64,000 nt of DNA from CADEED01 sp043747835 (GCA_043747835.1 JAYTOK010000133.1:1-64000), one strand, 5' to 3'. Positions 17,601-28,195 are shown, counted from the stretch's first letter. The notes: a model not told the origin generated them from the letters alone. Made by a program: numbers and translations.

Positions 17601-18332
17601 GCGCTGACCAATCTGCTGCTCAATGCCGTCGATGCGCTGCCCGAAGGCGGCCTCGTCACGTTGCGCACGCGAGTCGATGCTCGCAACGAGCATGTGATCC
17701 TCGAGGTGCAGGACACCGGCGTCGGCATGACCGAGACCACGCGCGGCCGCTGCCTGGAGCCTTTCTTCACGACCAAGGGTGAGCGAGGGACCGGGCTCGG
17801 ATTGCCGATGGTGTTCGGCATGGCGCAGCGGCATGGCGGCGAGCTCGAGATCGAGAGCGAGCTGGGTCGCGGGACGATCATGCGGTTGTCGTTCCCGAGA
17901 GCGCCGACGGGTCTCACCGTGCGCGAGCTCGCGCTCAAACTACCGAGCCGTTCGCTGCGGATCCTGCTGGTGGATGACGATCCGCTGCTGCTGCGATCGT
18001 TGCGGGATGCGCTCGAGCTCGATCAGCACGAGGTCGTGACGGCGGAAGGCGGACAACTCGGAATCGATGCGTTCTCGGCGGAGATCAAGGCGGGGCGCAG
18101 CTTCGATGCGGTGATCACGGATCTGGGAATGCCGTATGTGGATGGGCGGAAGGTCGCGGCGAAGATTCGTGCGATGGGCGGGAATGTGCCGATCATCATG
18201 CTGACCGGGTGGGGGCATCGGTTGATTGCGACGGCGGATCAGCCGGAGCATGTGGACAGGGTGTTGAGCAAGCCGCCGAAGATGGCGGAGTTGAGGAGCG
18301 CGTTGGCGGAGTTGGTGAGGCCGACGGCGTAG
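14643..18332 (+). CDS. Membrane-bound hybrid sensor histidine kinase (8 TM - PAS x3 - GAF - HisKA - HATPase - REC)
   Basis: 1229 residues from ATG 14643. About eight hydrophobic helices occupy residues 10-275 as an integral-membrane sensor. Three PAS domains follow (TALDAVVTMNRQGLVRGWNS; NAAPVLIWMSAKDKKCTWFN; ESLPQMIYTCMRDGHCDYLS), the last two with typical PAC tails (EGYIGTCIDITEHRE and LKWFGSHTDIED). A GAF-like domain comes next. The H-box is GIAHDINNALSP with His872; the N-box LTNLLLNAVDALPEGG and G-boxes DTGVGMTE and GTGLGLPMVFG are intact. A receiver domain with LLVDDDPLL and phospho-acceptor Asp1160 (VITDLGMP) closes the protein. No response regulator with an output domain is adjacent, so it is an orphan hybrid kinase. 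The ligand is unknown. Confidence 0.9.
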   Translation: MIGSDGAERGRFLAQLAAFIALAVGFLAFAGWLFDIGSLTNIAPQWPRMAKLTALAFVLAGVTLWLATSNAKPATTVAATLLAVVGATILIRNLSGWDLYLDQLSLGPLPTPSNGIDTVRMAPATAFAFTLLGLSIWCSTRRGLAPLHQGLAIAVLLAGWLGLSRYVFGGEPVFVYANMALHTALLLCLLAIGALSLRPNAGVAELLASGGVGGAMARRLLPVAILVPLAAGALTVRFEQSGALRFEHSVAILALISAIVFASFVLLNAARGESADRSRRAAEDALRLSEERNQLIVETALDAVVTMNRQGLVRGWNSQAERMFGWTRAEAMGRELAELIIPEARRADHRAGMQRYLQSGVVRILNKRIEMISLHAKGHEFPVELAVTPIGFGDELMFCAFIRDITGRSRAEAALRESEQRFRSTANAAPVLIWMSAKDKKCTWFNQRWLDFVGREIEQELGDGWCDNLHPADFDRALDTYHAAFDARRPYEMEYRLQRDDGAWRWLLERGTPNIGPGGEFEGYIGTCIDITEHRETLEQLRESRARFKTLTESLPQMIYTCMRDGHCDYLSRQWLDYTGRSEAQQIGNGWLEQLHHDDRVKVQLEWSRVIGSGDTFDTTCRIRRFDGVYRWFKTRAVPLRDPAGRILKWFGSHTDIEDSVVANTKLTVQLERMQLLDRTTHAIGTHQQESRKVYEVVLSSLEENVGVDFCCMTRYQAEPELLTVDAVGSRSLALARQIGLIEQATIEIDPNSLARCVRGELVYEPDVTDSRFALPARLATGGLRSLVAAPLMIENEVFGVLLVAKRIATGFTSDDCEFLRQLSSHVALASHQGRLYGALQQAYQDLRQTQQTVMQQERLRALGQIASGIAHDINNALSPAALYTQSLLTHEATLSERARDQLGVIQRAIDDVAHTVQRMRAFYLPRGHELTLAPVNVNQHVLDIVDLTRARWSNMPQERGIVVIVETHLQPDLPNILGAESELRDALTNLLLNAVDALPEGGLVTLRTRVDARNEHVILEVQDTGVGMTETTRGRCLEPFFTTKGERGTGLGLPMVFGMAQRHGGELEIESELGRGTIMRLSFPRAPTGLTVRELALKLPSRSLRILLVDDDPLLLRSLRDALELDQHEVVTAEGGQLGIDAFSAEIKAGRSFDAVITDLGMPYVDGRKVAAKIRAMGGNVPIIMLTGWGHRLIATADQPEHVDRVLSKPPKMAELRSALAELVRPTA

Positions 18333-18337
18333 AACAA

Positions 18338-18400
18338 TTGGTACCCGGCACTCTCAACAGTATTCTCACGCAAGACGGTTTGAGGCGCATTCCAAGGTGA
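18338..18400 (+). pseudogene. 3' remnant of a hicA toxin gene
   Basis: Immediately after the kinase stop, the frame ending at TGA 18398-18400 reads LVPGTLNSILTQDGLRRIPR. This resembles the C-terminus of HicA mRNA interferases, where a GTLxxILxxAGL motif follows the catalytic His region. Its stop overlaps the following hicB start as GTGA, the normal hicA-hicB arrangement. Nothing HicA-like is found upstream; the kinase gene fills that space. About two-thirds or more of the toxin, including the catalytic His, is therefore missing. Confidence 0.55.
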
Positions 18401-18618
18401 ACAACATGCGGTACGCCGTTGTGATCGAAAACGCGGGGTCGAACTTCTCCGCATACGTTCCGGACCTTCCGGGCTGCATCGCGACCGGGTCCACGCTCGC
18501 CGAGACGGAAGCTGCCATTCGCGACGCCATTCAGTTCCACCTCGATGGCTTGCGCGAGGACGGCTCGCCGATCTCACCACCATCGAGCAAGGTGGAATAT
18601 GTTGAAGTTGCGGCGTAG
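18397..18618 (+). CDS. hicB: HicB-family antitoxin, orphan
   Basis: 73 residues from GTG 18397 (or ATG 18406). The partial RNase H fold of HicB is recognisable: MRYAVVIENAGSNFSAYVPD, LPGCIATGSTLAETEAAI, RDAIQFHLDGLREDG. HicB normally binds and blocks the HicA ribonuclease; some homologues also carry a DNA-binding tail, which is absent here. Only a stub of hicA precedes it, so it has no local partner and may be a decaying or domesticated antitoxin. A DUF2200 gene follows 34 bases later. Confidence 0.75.
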   Translation: MNNMRYAVVIENAGSNFSAYVPDLPGCIATGSTLAETEAAIRDAIQFHLDGLREDGSPISPPSSKVEYVEVAA

Positions 18619-18652
18619 CGCCGTTTCTCACCGACTCTTTCCAGGAATTTGA

Positions 18653-19006
<354 letters not shown>

Positions 19007-19010
19007 GCGC

Positions 19011-19469
19011 CTACGGACAGCGTTTGTAGTCGAACGGAATCACCAACTCCTTACCACCCTCACCCGGCCCGGCGATCTCCGCGTACAGCCCATCCTTCGT
19101 CTTCCGATACTCGACGCGCTTCGGAAAATCATTCGCGAGGTTCTCGAACCTCGCCCAGTCCGCGCCGCCCGCGATCCATTTGAACGCCACCGGCGGCGCG
19201 CCCTGCGGCTGCGCGACGTAGCTCGGCACACCATCCTTCCACTCGAGGCGCAGGTATTCGAAGCTCGCCGTCTTGGCGCCCTTCACGGTGCGCGACAGTC
19301 CCAGCAACACATCGCCCTTCGGCGCGAGCCAGACCTCTTCGATGAGTTGCCCATCGCGATCCGCGCACCACTGGCCGACGAACCAGTCGAGGCTGGCGGG
19401 TTTCGGATTGGCCGCCGCGGCGACCGAGAGGGCTGCGGCCGCAAGGGCGGCAAGTGTTTTGGTGTTCAT
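19011..19469 (-). CDS. DUF6265-like exported protein
   Basis: 152 residues with a signal peptide (MNTKTLAALAAAALSVAAAA, cleavage expected near AAA/NPK). The mature part, SLDWFVGQWCADRDGQLIEEVWLAPKGDVLLGLSRTVKG and FENLANDFPKRVEYRK, matches the lipocalin-like DUF6265 family: a single small beta-barrel with an early WxxGxW-type motif. The function is unknown and the location is periplasmic. It ends 5 bases from the convergent DUF2200 gene and diverges from the AraC gene. Confidence 0.7.
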   Translation of the reverse strand: MNTKTLAALAAAALSVAAAANPKPASLDWFVGQWCADRDGQLIEEVWLAPKGDVLLGLSRTVKGAKTASFEYLRLEWKDGVPSYVAQPQGAPPVAFKWIAGGADWARFENLANDFPKRVEYRKTKDGLYAEIAGPGEGGKELVIPFDYKRCP

Positions 19470-19537
19470 GGCCGGACTCTAACGACCCGCGAGTCACCCG
19501 CTCTTGAACAAATGCGCAGGCGTGTTTAATTACGCGC

Positions 19538-20362
19538 ATGGAGTATCAGGAATTCCCCGTCCCCGAAAAGCTTCGCCGGCACATTCAATGTGTCTGGCGG
19601 CTCGTCGACGAGAAGCCGCAAGGCGTGCAAACGATCTACCCCGACGGCCGCTGCGAGCTCATCGCGCAGCTCGGCGGCCAGTCGCGGCTCTGGGACGCGG
19701 TCGACGGCTGGCATCTGCAATCGCAGACCTTGTTCGCCGCGCAGCGCGTGACGGCGGTCCGCTTCGACCCCGTCGGCCGGCTCGACGACATCGGCGTGCG
19801 GCTGCAGCCGGCGGCGTCGAATCTGATCACTCGCAAGCTCGCTTCGATGCGCGACCGCGTCGTCGATCTTGCGGGACTCGACCGAGGCATCAGCCGCTCG
19901 CTCGACACCGCCGCACGCGCCTTCGTCGCGGGAAAGGCGGAGCCGCTTTGGCGCCTGCTCTCGCGCCTCTGCGACGCGCACCGCATCGACACCAAAATCG
20001 AATCCGCCGTCGCGCGTGTCATCGAAAGCGATGGCCAGGCGCGCATCGACACGATCGCGCGCGCCGCTTCGTTGAGCGTGCGCTCGCTGCAAACGCGCTT
20101 TCTCGCGGAAGTGGGATTGAGCCCGAAGGAGTTCGCCCGCCTGCTGCGATTGCAAGCGACGTTGCGCGCGCTCGACGGCGACTCCGCGCTCGCGGACGTT
20201 GCGACGGACAAAGGGTTCTCGGATCAGGCGCACGCGACACGCGAAGTGAAGCGCCTCACCGGCTTTTCGCTCGCGCGACTGCGCGACGAACTGCACCGCG
20301 ACCGGGACGGCGACGCCGCGATCCGGATCGCCGCGGCGTTCGTGCGTGGCGCGTCCCGCTGA
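19538..20362 (+). CDS. AraC-family transcriptional regulator
   Basis: 274 residues starting MEYQEFPVPEKLRRHIQCVW. The N-terminal half resembles the DUF6597-type sensing domain of AraC regulators (LRRHIQCVWRLVDEK, TIYPDGRCELIAQLGG, VGRLDDIGVRLQPAA). The C-terminal ~100 residues hold two helix-turn-helix motifs (IDTIARAASLSVRSLQTRFLAEVGLSPKEFARLLRLQ and ALADVATDKGFSDQAHATREVKRLTGFS). It faces the DUF6265 gene across a 68-base intergenic region and is convergent with the Bcr-type transporter gene 6 bases away. Targets are not evident. Confidence 0.85.
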   Translation: MEYQEFPVPEKLRRHIQCVWRLVDEKPQGVQTIYPDGRCELIAQLGGQSRLWDAVDGWHLQSQTLFAAQRVTAVRFDPVGRLDDIGVRLQPAASNLITRKLASMRDRVVDLAGLDRGISRSLDTAARAFVAGKAEPLWRLLSRLCDAHRIDTKIESAVARVIESDGQARIDTIARAASLSVRSLQTRFLAEVGLSPKEFARLLRLQATLRALDGDSALADVATDKGFSDQAHATREVKRLTGFSLARLRDELHRDRDGDAAIRIAAAFVRGASR

Positions 20363-20368
20363 CGCGCG

Positions 20369-21589
20369 TCAGGCGCTGGCGGTGGGTGTCACGTGTGCGT
20401 CGTGCCAGCGCCGCGCCAGATACCAGAAGATAGACGCCAAGGTCGTGAGCGCCAGAGACGCGAACGCGATCCAGCTCATCTGCGGCAGCACGATCGGCGA
20501 GATGACGCCGAACGTCACGGCGGTCATCAGGATCGCGACGAACGACTGCACGGACGCAGCCGTCCCACGCGCGGCGGGGAACATGTCGAGCATGCGCAGC
20601 GTGAGCACGGGAAACGCGATCTGCGCGCCGATGGCGGCGATGAAGAGCAATGCCTGCTGCAATCGCAGCGGCGGATCGGCGAGCGCCAGATGCATGAGCA
20701 CCCGCAGAGCCGACGCGGCGAAAGTCAGGCCGAAGCCGATCCAGATCTGCCGCGCGAGTTCCATACGCCCCGCGACACGGTTCGAGATCACCGCGCCCGC
20801 GAGGATGCCGCCGATCACGGGCAGGAAGAGTTGCCAGTACGACGTCTCGCCCATGTGCCAGTGCTTCTCGACGATCGTTGGCGCCGAGCCGATGTAACAC
20901 GCGAGCGACGAGAAGTTCACGGCGGCCGCGAGCGCGAGCAGCAGGAACTCGCGGTGCCGCATGACCGTCAGCGACATCGACGCGAGATTGCGCGCGTTGA
21001 ACGGGACGCGTCCGGCGGGCGGCAGAGTCTCGGGCAAGCGCCACCACGCGGAGAACGCAAAGATCAAACCGCAGATCACCATGACGGCGAACACCGCGCG
21101 CCAGCCGAACGCGACGTGCACCCAGCCGCCGATGATCGGCGCGATGGCGGGCGCGACGCTGAAGATCATCGTGGTCGCGCTCATGAGCTTCTGCGCGCGC
21201 GGTCCTTCGTAGAGATCGCGAATCACGGCGCGGCCGATCACCATGCCGACACCGGCGGTCGCGCCCTGCAGGATGCGCGCGGCGATCAGCGCTTCGTAGT
21301 TAGGCGCGAGCATGCAGCCGATCGAGCCGACGGTGTAGAGCACCATGCCGCCGATCATCACCTTGCGGCGGCCGAACGCATCCGACAGCGGGCCGTGGAT
21401 CAGCGAGGCGAACGCGAACGGCAGCATGTAGGCGGTCAGCACCTGCTGGAGCTGCCAGGCGTCGACTTTCAGCGCGACTTCCATCGCGTGGAACGCGGGG
21501 AAGAAGGTGTCGATTGAGAACGGGCTCACCATCGACAGCCCGCCGATCAGCACGGCGAGCATGGTGTAACCAGGAAGTTTCGCTTGCAA
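20369..21589 (-). CDS. Bcr/CflA-type MFS drug transporter
   Basis: 406 residues from TTG 21589; a downstream ATG at 21562 is an alternative. About twelve transmembrane helices, with the MFS A-motif in GPLSDAFGRRKVMIGGM and the N-terminal GGLSMVSPFSIDTFFPAF typical of the Bcr/CflA 12-TMS proton antiporters. The substrate is unknown. It lies 12 bases after the trpA stop in the same direction with no intervening terminator, so it is probably a distal member of the trp transcription unit, which is unusual. Export of an amino acid or an aromatic compound is possible but unsupported by the sequence. Confidence 0.8.
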   Translation of the reverse strand: MQAKLPGYTMLAVLIGGLSMVSPFSIDTFFPAFHAMEVALKVDAWQLQQVLTAYMLPFAFASLIHGPLSDAFGRRKVMIGGMVLYTVGSIGCMLAPNYEALIAARILQGATAGVGMVIGRAVIRDLYEGPRAQKLMSATTMIFSVAPAIAPIIGGWVHVAFGWRAVFAVMVICGLIFAFSAWWRLPETLPPAGRVPFNARNLASMSLTVMRHREFLLLALAAAVNFSSLACYIGSAPTIVEKHWHMGETSYWQLFLPVIGGILAGAVISNRVAGRMELARQIWIGFGLTFAASALRVLMHLALADPPLRLQQALLFIAAIGAQIAFPVLTLRMLDMFPAARGTAASVQSFVAILMTAVTFGVISPIVLPQMSWIAFASLALTTLASIFWYLARRWHDAHVTPTASA

Positions 21590-21601
21590 AGTCTTGGGCG
21601 T

Positions 21602-22374
21602 TTAGCCGCTGGCTCGCAGGGCTTTCAGGAACGCTGCCGCATCCTGTCCCGTCTCGAGAACTTCCACAAGCGCGGAGCCGACGATCACGCCTTCGCAATG
21701 CTCGCGCAATGCCTCGACCTGCTCGCGGTTGCGGATGCCGAAGCCGGCGCACACCGGCAACTTCGCCACGGCGCGCACCGACGCCAGGTATTTCGACACG
21801 TCACCGAGCGAAGCCGTGCGGCCCGTCGTGCCGGTCATCGTCACCGCGTAGATGAAGCCTTGCGATGCGGCGCAGAGCTGCTTGAGCCGCGCGGGCCCGG
21901 TCACCGGCGTCACCATCTGGATGAGCGCGATGCCGTGCGCATCGAGCGCGGCGCGGAACTCCGTGCTTTCGTCGTAGGGAAGATCCGGCACGATGAAACC
22001 GCAGACGCCGGCGCGCGCGGAAGTCTCGGCGAGCTTCGTGAAGCCAAACGCGAGCAGCGGGTTCAGGTAGCTCATGAGCACGAGCGGCGCGCTGGGCAAC
22101 TTCGAATCCCGCTTCATCGCTTCAAGCTCCTCGAGCAACCACCGCAGCGACACGCCTTGCGCGAGCGCTTCGCGGCTCGAGCGCTGGATCGTCATGCCGT
22201 CGGCCATCGGGTCCGTGAACGGCACGCCGATCTCGACGACGTCCGCTTCGTTGCCGACCTGCGTGAGGTGCTCGCGGAATTTCTCGCGGAGTGGATAGCC
22301 GGCCGTGATGAACGCGACGATCGCGTTGCCACCGCGCGCGTGGGAGATGGCGGCGCTGATTTTGTCTCTGGGTG

Positions 22375-22378
<4 letters not shown>
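21602..22378 (-). CDS. trpA: Tryptophan synthase alpha chain
   Basis: 258 residues, the normal size (~268). Signatures in order: AFITAGYP, the catalytic region VVEIGVPFTDPMADG (Glu and Asp), SYLNPLLAFG, GFIVPDLPYDES, GFIYAVTMTGTTG, and CAGFGIRNREQVEAL with EGVIVGSALVEVL. It cleaves indole-3-glycerol phosphate to indole in the alpha2beta2 complex with TrpB. Its ATG overlaps the trpB stop (ATGA), which couples translation and helps equal production. It is the last biosynthetic gene of the operon. Confidence 0.97.
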
Positions 22379-23636
<1,258 letters not shown>

Positions 23637-23640
<4 letters not shown>

Positions 23641-24245
23641 GGTTCAATCTCCACGGCCGCCATGCGTGCGGCGGCCACGAACTGTTCGATCATTTGCGTG
23701 TTCTTCACGCCCGGCGATTCCTCGACGCCACTCGAGACGTCGACACCGAAGGGGCGCGCGTGCCGCAGCGCGGCGCCGACGTTGCGCGGATTGAGGCCGC
23801 CCGCGAGGATGACTTCCAGGCGCTGCGCGAGCTCCGCCGCCGCGTCCCAGTCCGTCGTTCGGCCACTGCCGCTCACCGGACCTTCGAAGAGAATCCGCCG
23901 CGGCAGTTCGCGCACCAGGCGCGGACCGGGCCGCAACACGGGCAACACCGCGAGTTCGCGCGGCAGGTCGAGTTTCTCGATGTCCGCGAGATCCGTCTGC
24001 AGGATGTCCGGCTTGAAGTCCCGCAGGATTTCGTAAACCTGCGCGCTCGTCGGATGACGCGTCACGGCGACGCAGGCGACCTTGCCGCGCGCGGGCTGCG
24101 CGAGCTCGTTCGCGCGCTGCGTCGTCACGCGCCGCACGGACTCCGCGAACACGAATCCGATCGCGTCGGCTTCGCAAGCGAGCGCGGCATCGACGCCGGC
24201 TTCCGTCGTCATGCCGCAGATCTTGATCCAGGGCTTGTAGTTCAC
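23637..24245 (-). CDS. trpF: Phosphoribosylanthranilate isomerase
   Basis: 202 residues from GTG 24245, as a separate gene rather than the trpC-trpF fusion of enteric bacteria. The TIM-barrel signatures are WIKICGMTTEAGVDAAL (catalytic Cys), ADAIGFVFAESVRRV, ILQTDLADI and VILAGGLNPRNVGAAL, with GVDVSSGVEESPGVKN at the C-terminal phosphate-binding site. It converts phosphoribosylanthranilate to the carboxyphenylamino ribulose phosphate. Start and stop overlap the neighbouring trp genes (GTGA and ATGA). Confidence 0.96.
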
Positions 24246-25111
24246 GCAGCCCCCGACTTGCGTACGCGCGTCGCCGCGGCGGCGCGGGCCGCGGCGAGCA
24301 TCGCGCTTGCGAGCGCGCGCGGATCCGGCGCGGACATCAACGCGCTGCCGACGAGCGCGAGATCGTAACCCCTCGCAGCCACGCGCGACGCATCGTCCGG
24401 AGTCGCGACGCCACTCTCGGCCACGCGTTTCACATCGCGCGGCAACGAATCCGCGAGCTGATCCAGGCGTCCGGGCACGACCTTCAACGTCACGAGATCG
24501 CGCGAGTTCACGCCGACGAGCAACAGATCGCGATGCGCACGGCGGGAATCCACGAGCGCGTGCGCGAGTTCGATATCTGGCGCATCGAAGGTTTCGAGCA
24601 GCACGAACATGTCGAGTTCCAGCGCCGTGTCGATGAGCTTCTCGAGATCCGCGCGCGGCGTCATGCGCAGGATCGCGAGCACGCCGCTCGCGCCGGCCGC
24701 GCGCCCCTCGAGCACCTGGTAATCGTCGACGATGAAATCCTTGCGCATCGCGGGCACGTTCAGCGGCGCCAGCGCGCGCGCTCCCGCTTCGAGATCCGCG
24801 AGCGAGCCGTCGAAGCGCGACGGTTCGGTGAGGATCGAGACTGCAGCCGCACCCGCCTTCGCGTACGTCGCGACCCGGCCGCCGACGTCTTCGGCACCCG
24901 CCTCTTTCAGCAATCCCATCGCGGGCGAGCGCAGCTTCACTTCGGCGATGAGATCGAACTCGGCGAGTTTCAGCCGCGGGGCTGCGGGCAGGTCCGCGAT
25001 GCGTGAACGCAGCTCACGGGCGGGCGCGAGCTTTTGCGCGGCCTCCGACCGGGCGCGCGACGATGTCGCCATGCCCGCCAGAAAATCGCCGTTGTCGGTG
25101 GCTGCGCTCAA
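24242..25111 (-). CDS. trpC: Indole-3-glycerol phosphate synthase
   Basis: 289 residues if translation starts at TTG 25111, which overlaps the trpD stop as TTGA. This start keeps the conserved N-terminal segment GDFLAGMATSSRARSEAA; the only alternative, ATG 25069, would cut it. Core signatures are FDLIAEVKLRSPAMG, AVSILTEPSRFDGSLADL, RKDFIVDDYQVLEGRAAGA, LLVGVNSRDLVTL and RVAESGVATPDDA. The enzyme closes the indole ring. The open frame continues upstream through trpD in another frame and is not coding there. A UUG start suggests weak independent initiation and reliance on coupling. Confidence 0.93.
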   Translation of the reverse strand: MSAATDNGDFLAGMATSSRARSEAAQKLAPARELRSRIADLPAAPRLKLAEFDLIAEVKLRSPAMGLLKEAGAEDVGGRVATYAKAGAAAVSILTEPSRFDGSLADLEAGARALAPLNVPAMRKDFIVDDYQVLEGRAAGASGVLAILRMTPRADLEKLIDTALELDMFVLLETFDAPDIELAHALVDSRRAHRDLLLVGVNSRDLVTLKVVPGRLDQLADSLPRDVKRVAESGVATPDDASRVAARGYDLALVGSALMSAPDPRALASAMLAAARAAAATRVRKSGAA

Positions 25112-26132
25112 GACGCGCCTCGCGATCCGAACGCCGCGAGCGAATCGAGCAGCTTGCGCGCGGCGCCGCCGTCGATCGCCGCGCGCGCGACTTCCACGCC
25201 TTCGCGCGGCGTCTTCACCCGGCCGATGATCTCGAGCGCGAGCGCCGCGCCTAGCAGCAAGGCATCGCGATGCGCGCCGCGATCCTCGCCCGTCAGCGCC
25301 GCGCGCAACGCGCGCGCGTTCGACGCAGCGTCGCCGCCCGCGAGATCGCTGGCGCCACAGAGGTCTAGGCCGTAATCCGAGGGGCTGCGAATCTCCGCGC
25401 GCACCTGTCCCGGGCGCACGTCGAGCACCGTGAACGGGCCGAGCGGGGTCGGCTCGTCCCAGCCTTCCGCGCCGTGCACGACGAACGCGCGCTCGATGGG
25501 CAGACCGGCGAGCGCGTCGGCCATGAGCTGGGCGGTCGGCAGGTTGAACGCGCCGGTGAGCTGGAACTTCGGCGCCGCGGGGTTCGTGAGCGGCCCCAGG
25601 ATGTTGAACACCGTACGCACGCCCATCGCCTGGCGGATCGGGCCGACGGCCTTCATCGCGGGGTGGTAGTGAGGCGCGAACAGGAACGTGAACTTCGTCG
25701 CCGCGAGGCACGCGCCGGCGGCCGACTCGTCGAGCGGTAGTTTGAGACCTAGCTGCTCGAGCACGTCCGCGCTGCCGGACTTGCTCGACACCGAGCGATT
25801 GCCGTGTTTGACGACGTCGACGCCGCAGGCCGCCGTCAGCAGCGCCGCGCCGGTCGACAGATTGAAGCTGCCGGACGAGTCGCCGCCCGTGCCGACGATG
25901 TCGATCGCGTGCGGAGCGTCGGGGATCGCGGGCCGGCGCGCCAGCGAGCGCATCGCGCGCGCGAAGCCGCGTAGCTCTGCAGCGGTCACGCCCTTGGCTC
26001 GAAGCGCGGCGAGCAATGCGCCGCCGAGCGCGGGAGCGAGGTCGGCGGACGTCAGCGCGCGCAGCAACTCGCCGGCTTCCTCTTCGCCGAGGTTCTTGCC
26101 GGAGAGCAGATGCTCGAGCGTGTCGCGCAGGA

Positions 26133-26136
<4 letters not shown>
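25108..26136 (-). CDS. trpD: Anthranilate phosphoribosyltransferase
   Basis: 342 residues beginning MILRDTLEHLLSGKNLGEEE. The PRPP-binding loop DIVGTGGDSSGSFNLSTGAA and KHGNRSVSSKSGSADVLEQLG are diagnostic, followed by FAPHYHPAMKAVGPIRQAMG and RTVFNILGPLTNPA. It transfers the phosphoribosyl group to anthranilate. It is not fused to TrpG, unlike in enteric bacteria. The start overlaps the trpG stop by ATGA and the stop overlaps the probable TTG start of trpC. Confidence 0.97.
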
Positions 26137-26734
<598 letters not shown>

Positions 26735-26738
<4 letters not shown>

Positions 26739-28138
26739 AAACCCTCTGCCGCCAGCTTGAGCGCGCGCGCCATCGCGCCGCTCTTCGCCAGCACTTCGTC
26801 GTGTTCCGAGGCGGGGACGCTGTCGGCCACGACGCCCGCACCCGCCTGGTAACTGTATTCATCGCCGCGGAACACCAGCGTGCGGATCGTGATCGCCTGA
26901 TCCATGTCGCCGTGCGCGCCGAAGTAGCCGCAAGTGCCGCCGTAGAGTCCGCGCCGCACGGGCTCGAGCTCGTCGATGATTTCCATCGCGCGGACTTTTG
27001 GCGCGCCGACCAGAGTTCCCGCGGGAAACGTTGCCGCGAATAGATCGAACGCATCGCTGCCGGCGCGCAGCTTGCCCTTCACACCGCTCACGATGTGCAT
27101 GACGTGGCTGTAGCGTTCGATCACGCGAAAGGGGTCGACGTGCACGGTTCCAGCCTGCGCGACCCGGCCGAGATCGTTGCGCGCGAGATCGACGAGCATC
27201 ACGTGCTCGGCGTTTTCCTTGACGTCAGCCAACAGCTCGCGCTCATGCTTCTCGTCGGCGGGCACATCCTCGCCGCGCGGGCGTGTGCCCGCGATCGGAC
27301 GCAATTGCGCGTTGCCGGCCGCGTCGACCTTCACGAGCGCCTCGGGCGAGGAGCCCACGACGGTGACGTCGCCGAGGCGGCAGTAGTACATGTAAGGAGA
27401 GGGGTTGATGAGCCGCAGCGCGCGATATGCCTCGAAGGGATCGAGCGAATGCCTGCCTGCGAAGCGCGACGACAGCACGAGCTGGTAGACGTCGCCGGCC
27501 GCGATGTATTCCTGCACGCGCTTGACGCCAGCGATGTATTCGTCGCGCGACAGCGAAGGCTGCGCCGCGGAATAGCGCGAGACGGAGCCGGTGCCGGGAA
27601 TGGCGTAGTTAGACAACCCGCCGCGCAGCGCCTTGATGACTTCCCGTCGCAGCGACTGGCGCTCGGCTTCGGTGCCGGCATGCAGCAGCGCGATGCCGCG
27701 CGTGAGATGGTCGAACACGAGCATCGACTCGGGCGCGACGTAGTGCAGGTCCGGAACCGGCGAGTCGGCCTTCGCATTGGCGGGCAGGCGCTCGAAGTAG
27801 CGCACGACGTCGTACGAGGAGTAACCGACGAGGCCGCCCGCGAGCGGCACACCGGCCATCTCGGGCAGCGGCTTGGGAGCTGCCGCCAGCGCCTTGCGCA
27901 GCGCGTCCAACAACTCGTTGCGATCCTTCGGCCGCGGCAGTTTCGCGTTGCCGACGCTGAGGCCGTTCGCGTCCAGCTTCACTTCGAGACAGGCGCCGAA
28001 GCCGATGAAGGAGTACCGCGCGAGACGCTCCCCGCCCTCCACGCTTTCCAGCAGAAAGCGCGGGTTGAAGGCGCCGAGTTTGGCGAACGCCGACACGGGA
28101 GTGTCGAGGTCGCCGGCGATGTCGAATGGCGGTTTCAC
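26735..28138 (-). CDS. trpE: Anthranilate synthase component I
   Basis: 467 residues from GTG 28138, chosen because GGAG lies 9 bases upstream. The longer open frame to 28180 begins inside the attenuator terminator and is not credible. The feedback-inhibition region is recognisable (LLESVEGGERLARYSFIGFG with the LLES motif that contacts tryptophan). The chorismate-binding core has QLVLSSRF, SPYMYYCRLGDVTVVGSSPEALV, PIAGTRPRGEDVPADEKHE, LVDLARNDLGRVAQAGTVHV, FPAGTLVGAPKVRAMEIIDELEP in pieces. It makes anthranilate from chorismate with TrpG. Transcription into it is controlled by the trpL attenuator. An upstream ATG-CGG-TGA triplet overlaps its GTG. Confidence 0.95.
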
Positions 28139-28158
28139 CGCATGTTTCTCCAGACAAC

Positions 28159-28195
28159 AAAAAAAACCCATCTCAGGCATTACCGGAGATGGGTT
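28159..28195 (-). terminator. trp attenuator terminator (segments 3:4)
   Basis: On the minus strand AACCCATCTC (28195-28186), an 11-base loop, GAGATGGGTT (28174-28165) and an eight-T run (28166-28159) form a strong rho-independent terminator 20 bases before the trpE GTG. Its left arm can instead pair with GGAGAGGG at 28252-28245 (CCC-A-TCTCC, one bulged A). This gives the antiterminator expected of ribosome-mediated attenuation. Confidence 0.92.

Noticed and set aside
24242..25711. 489-residue minus-strand frame as an extended trpC
   Set aside because: The N-terminal ~200 residues are arginine-rich shadow of trpD; the TrpC family starts near 25111.
28141..28180. trpE start at ATG 28180
   Set aside because: That ATG lies within the attenuator loop and the frame passes through the terminator; GTG 28138 has the ribosome-binding site.
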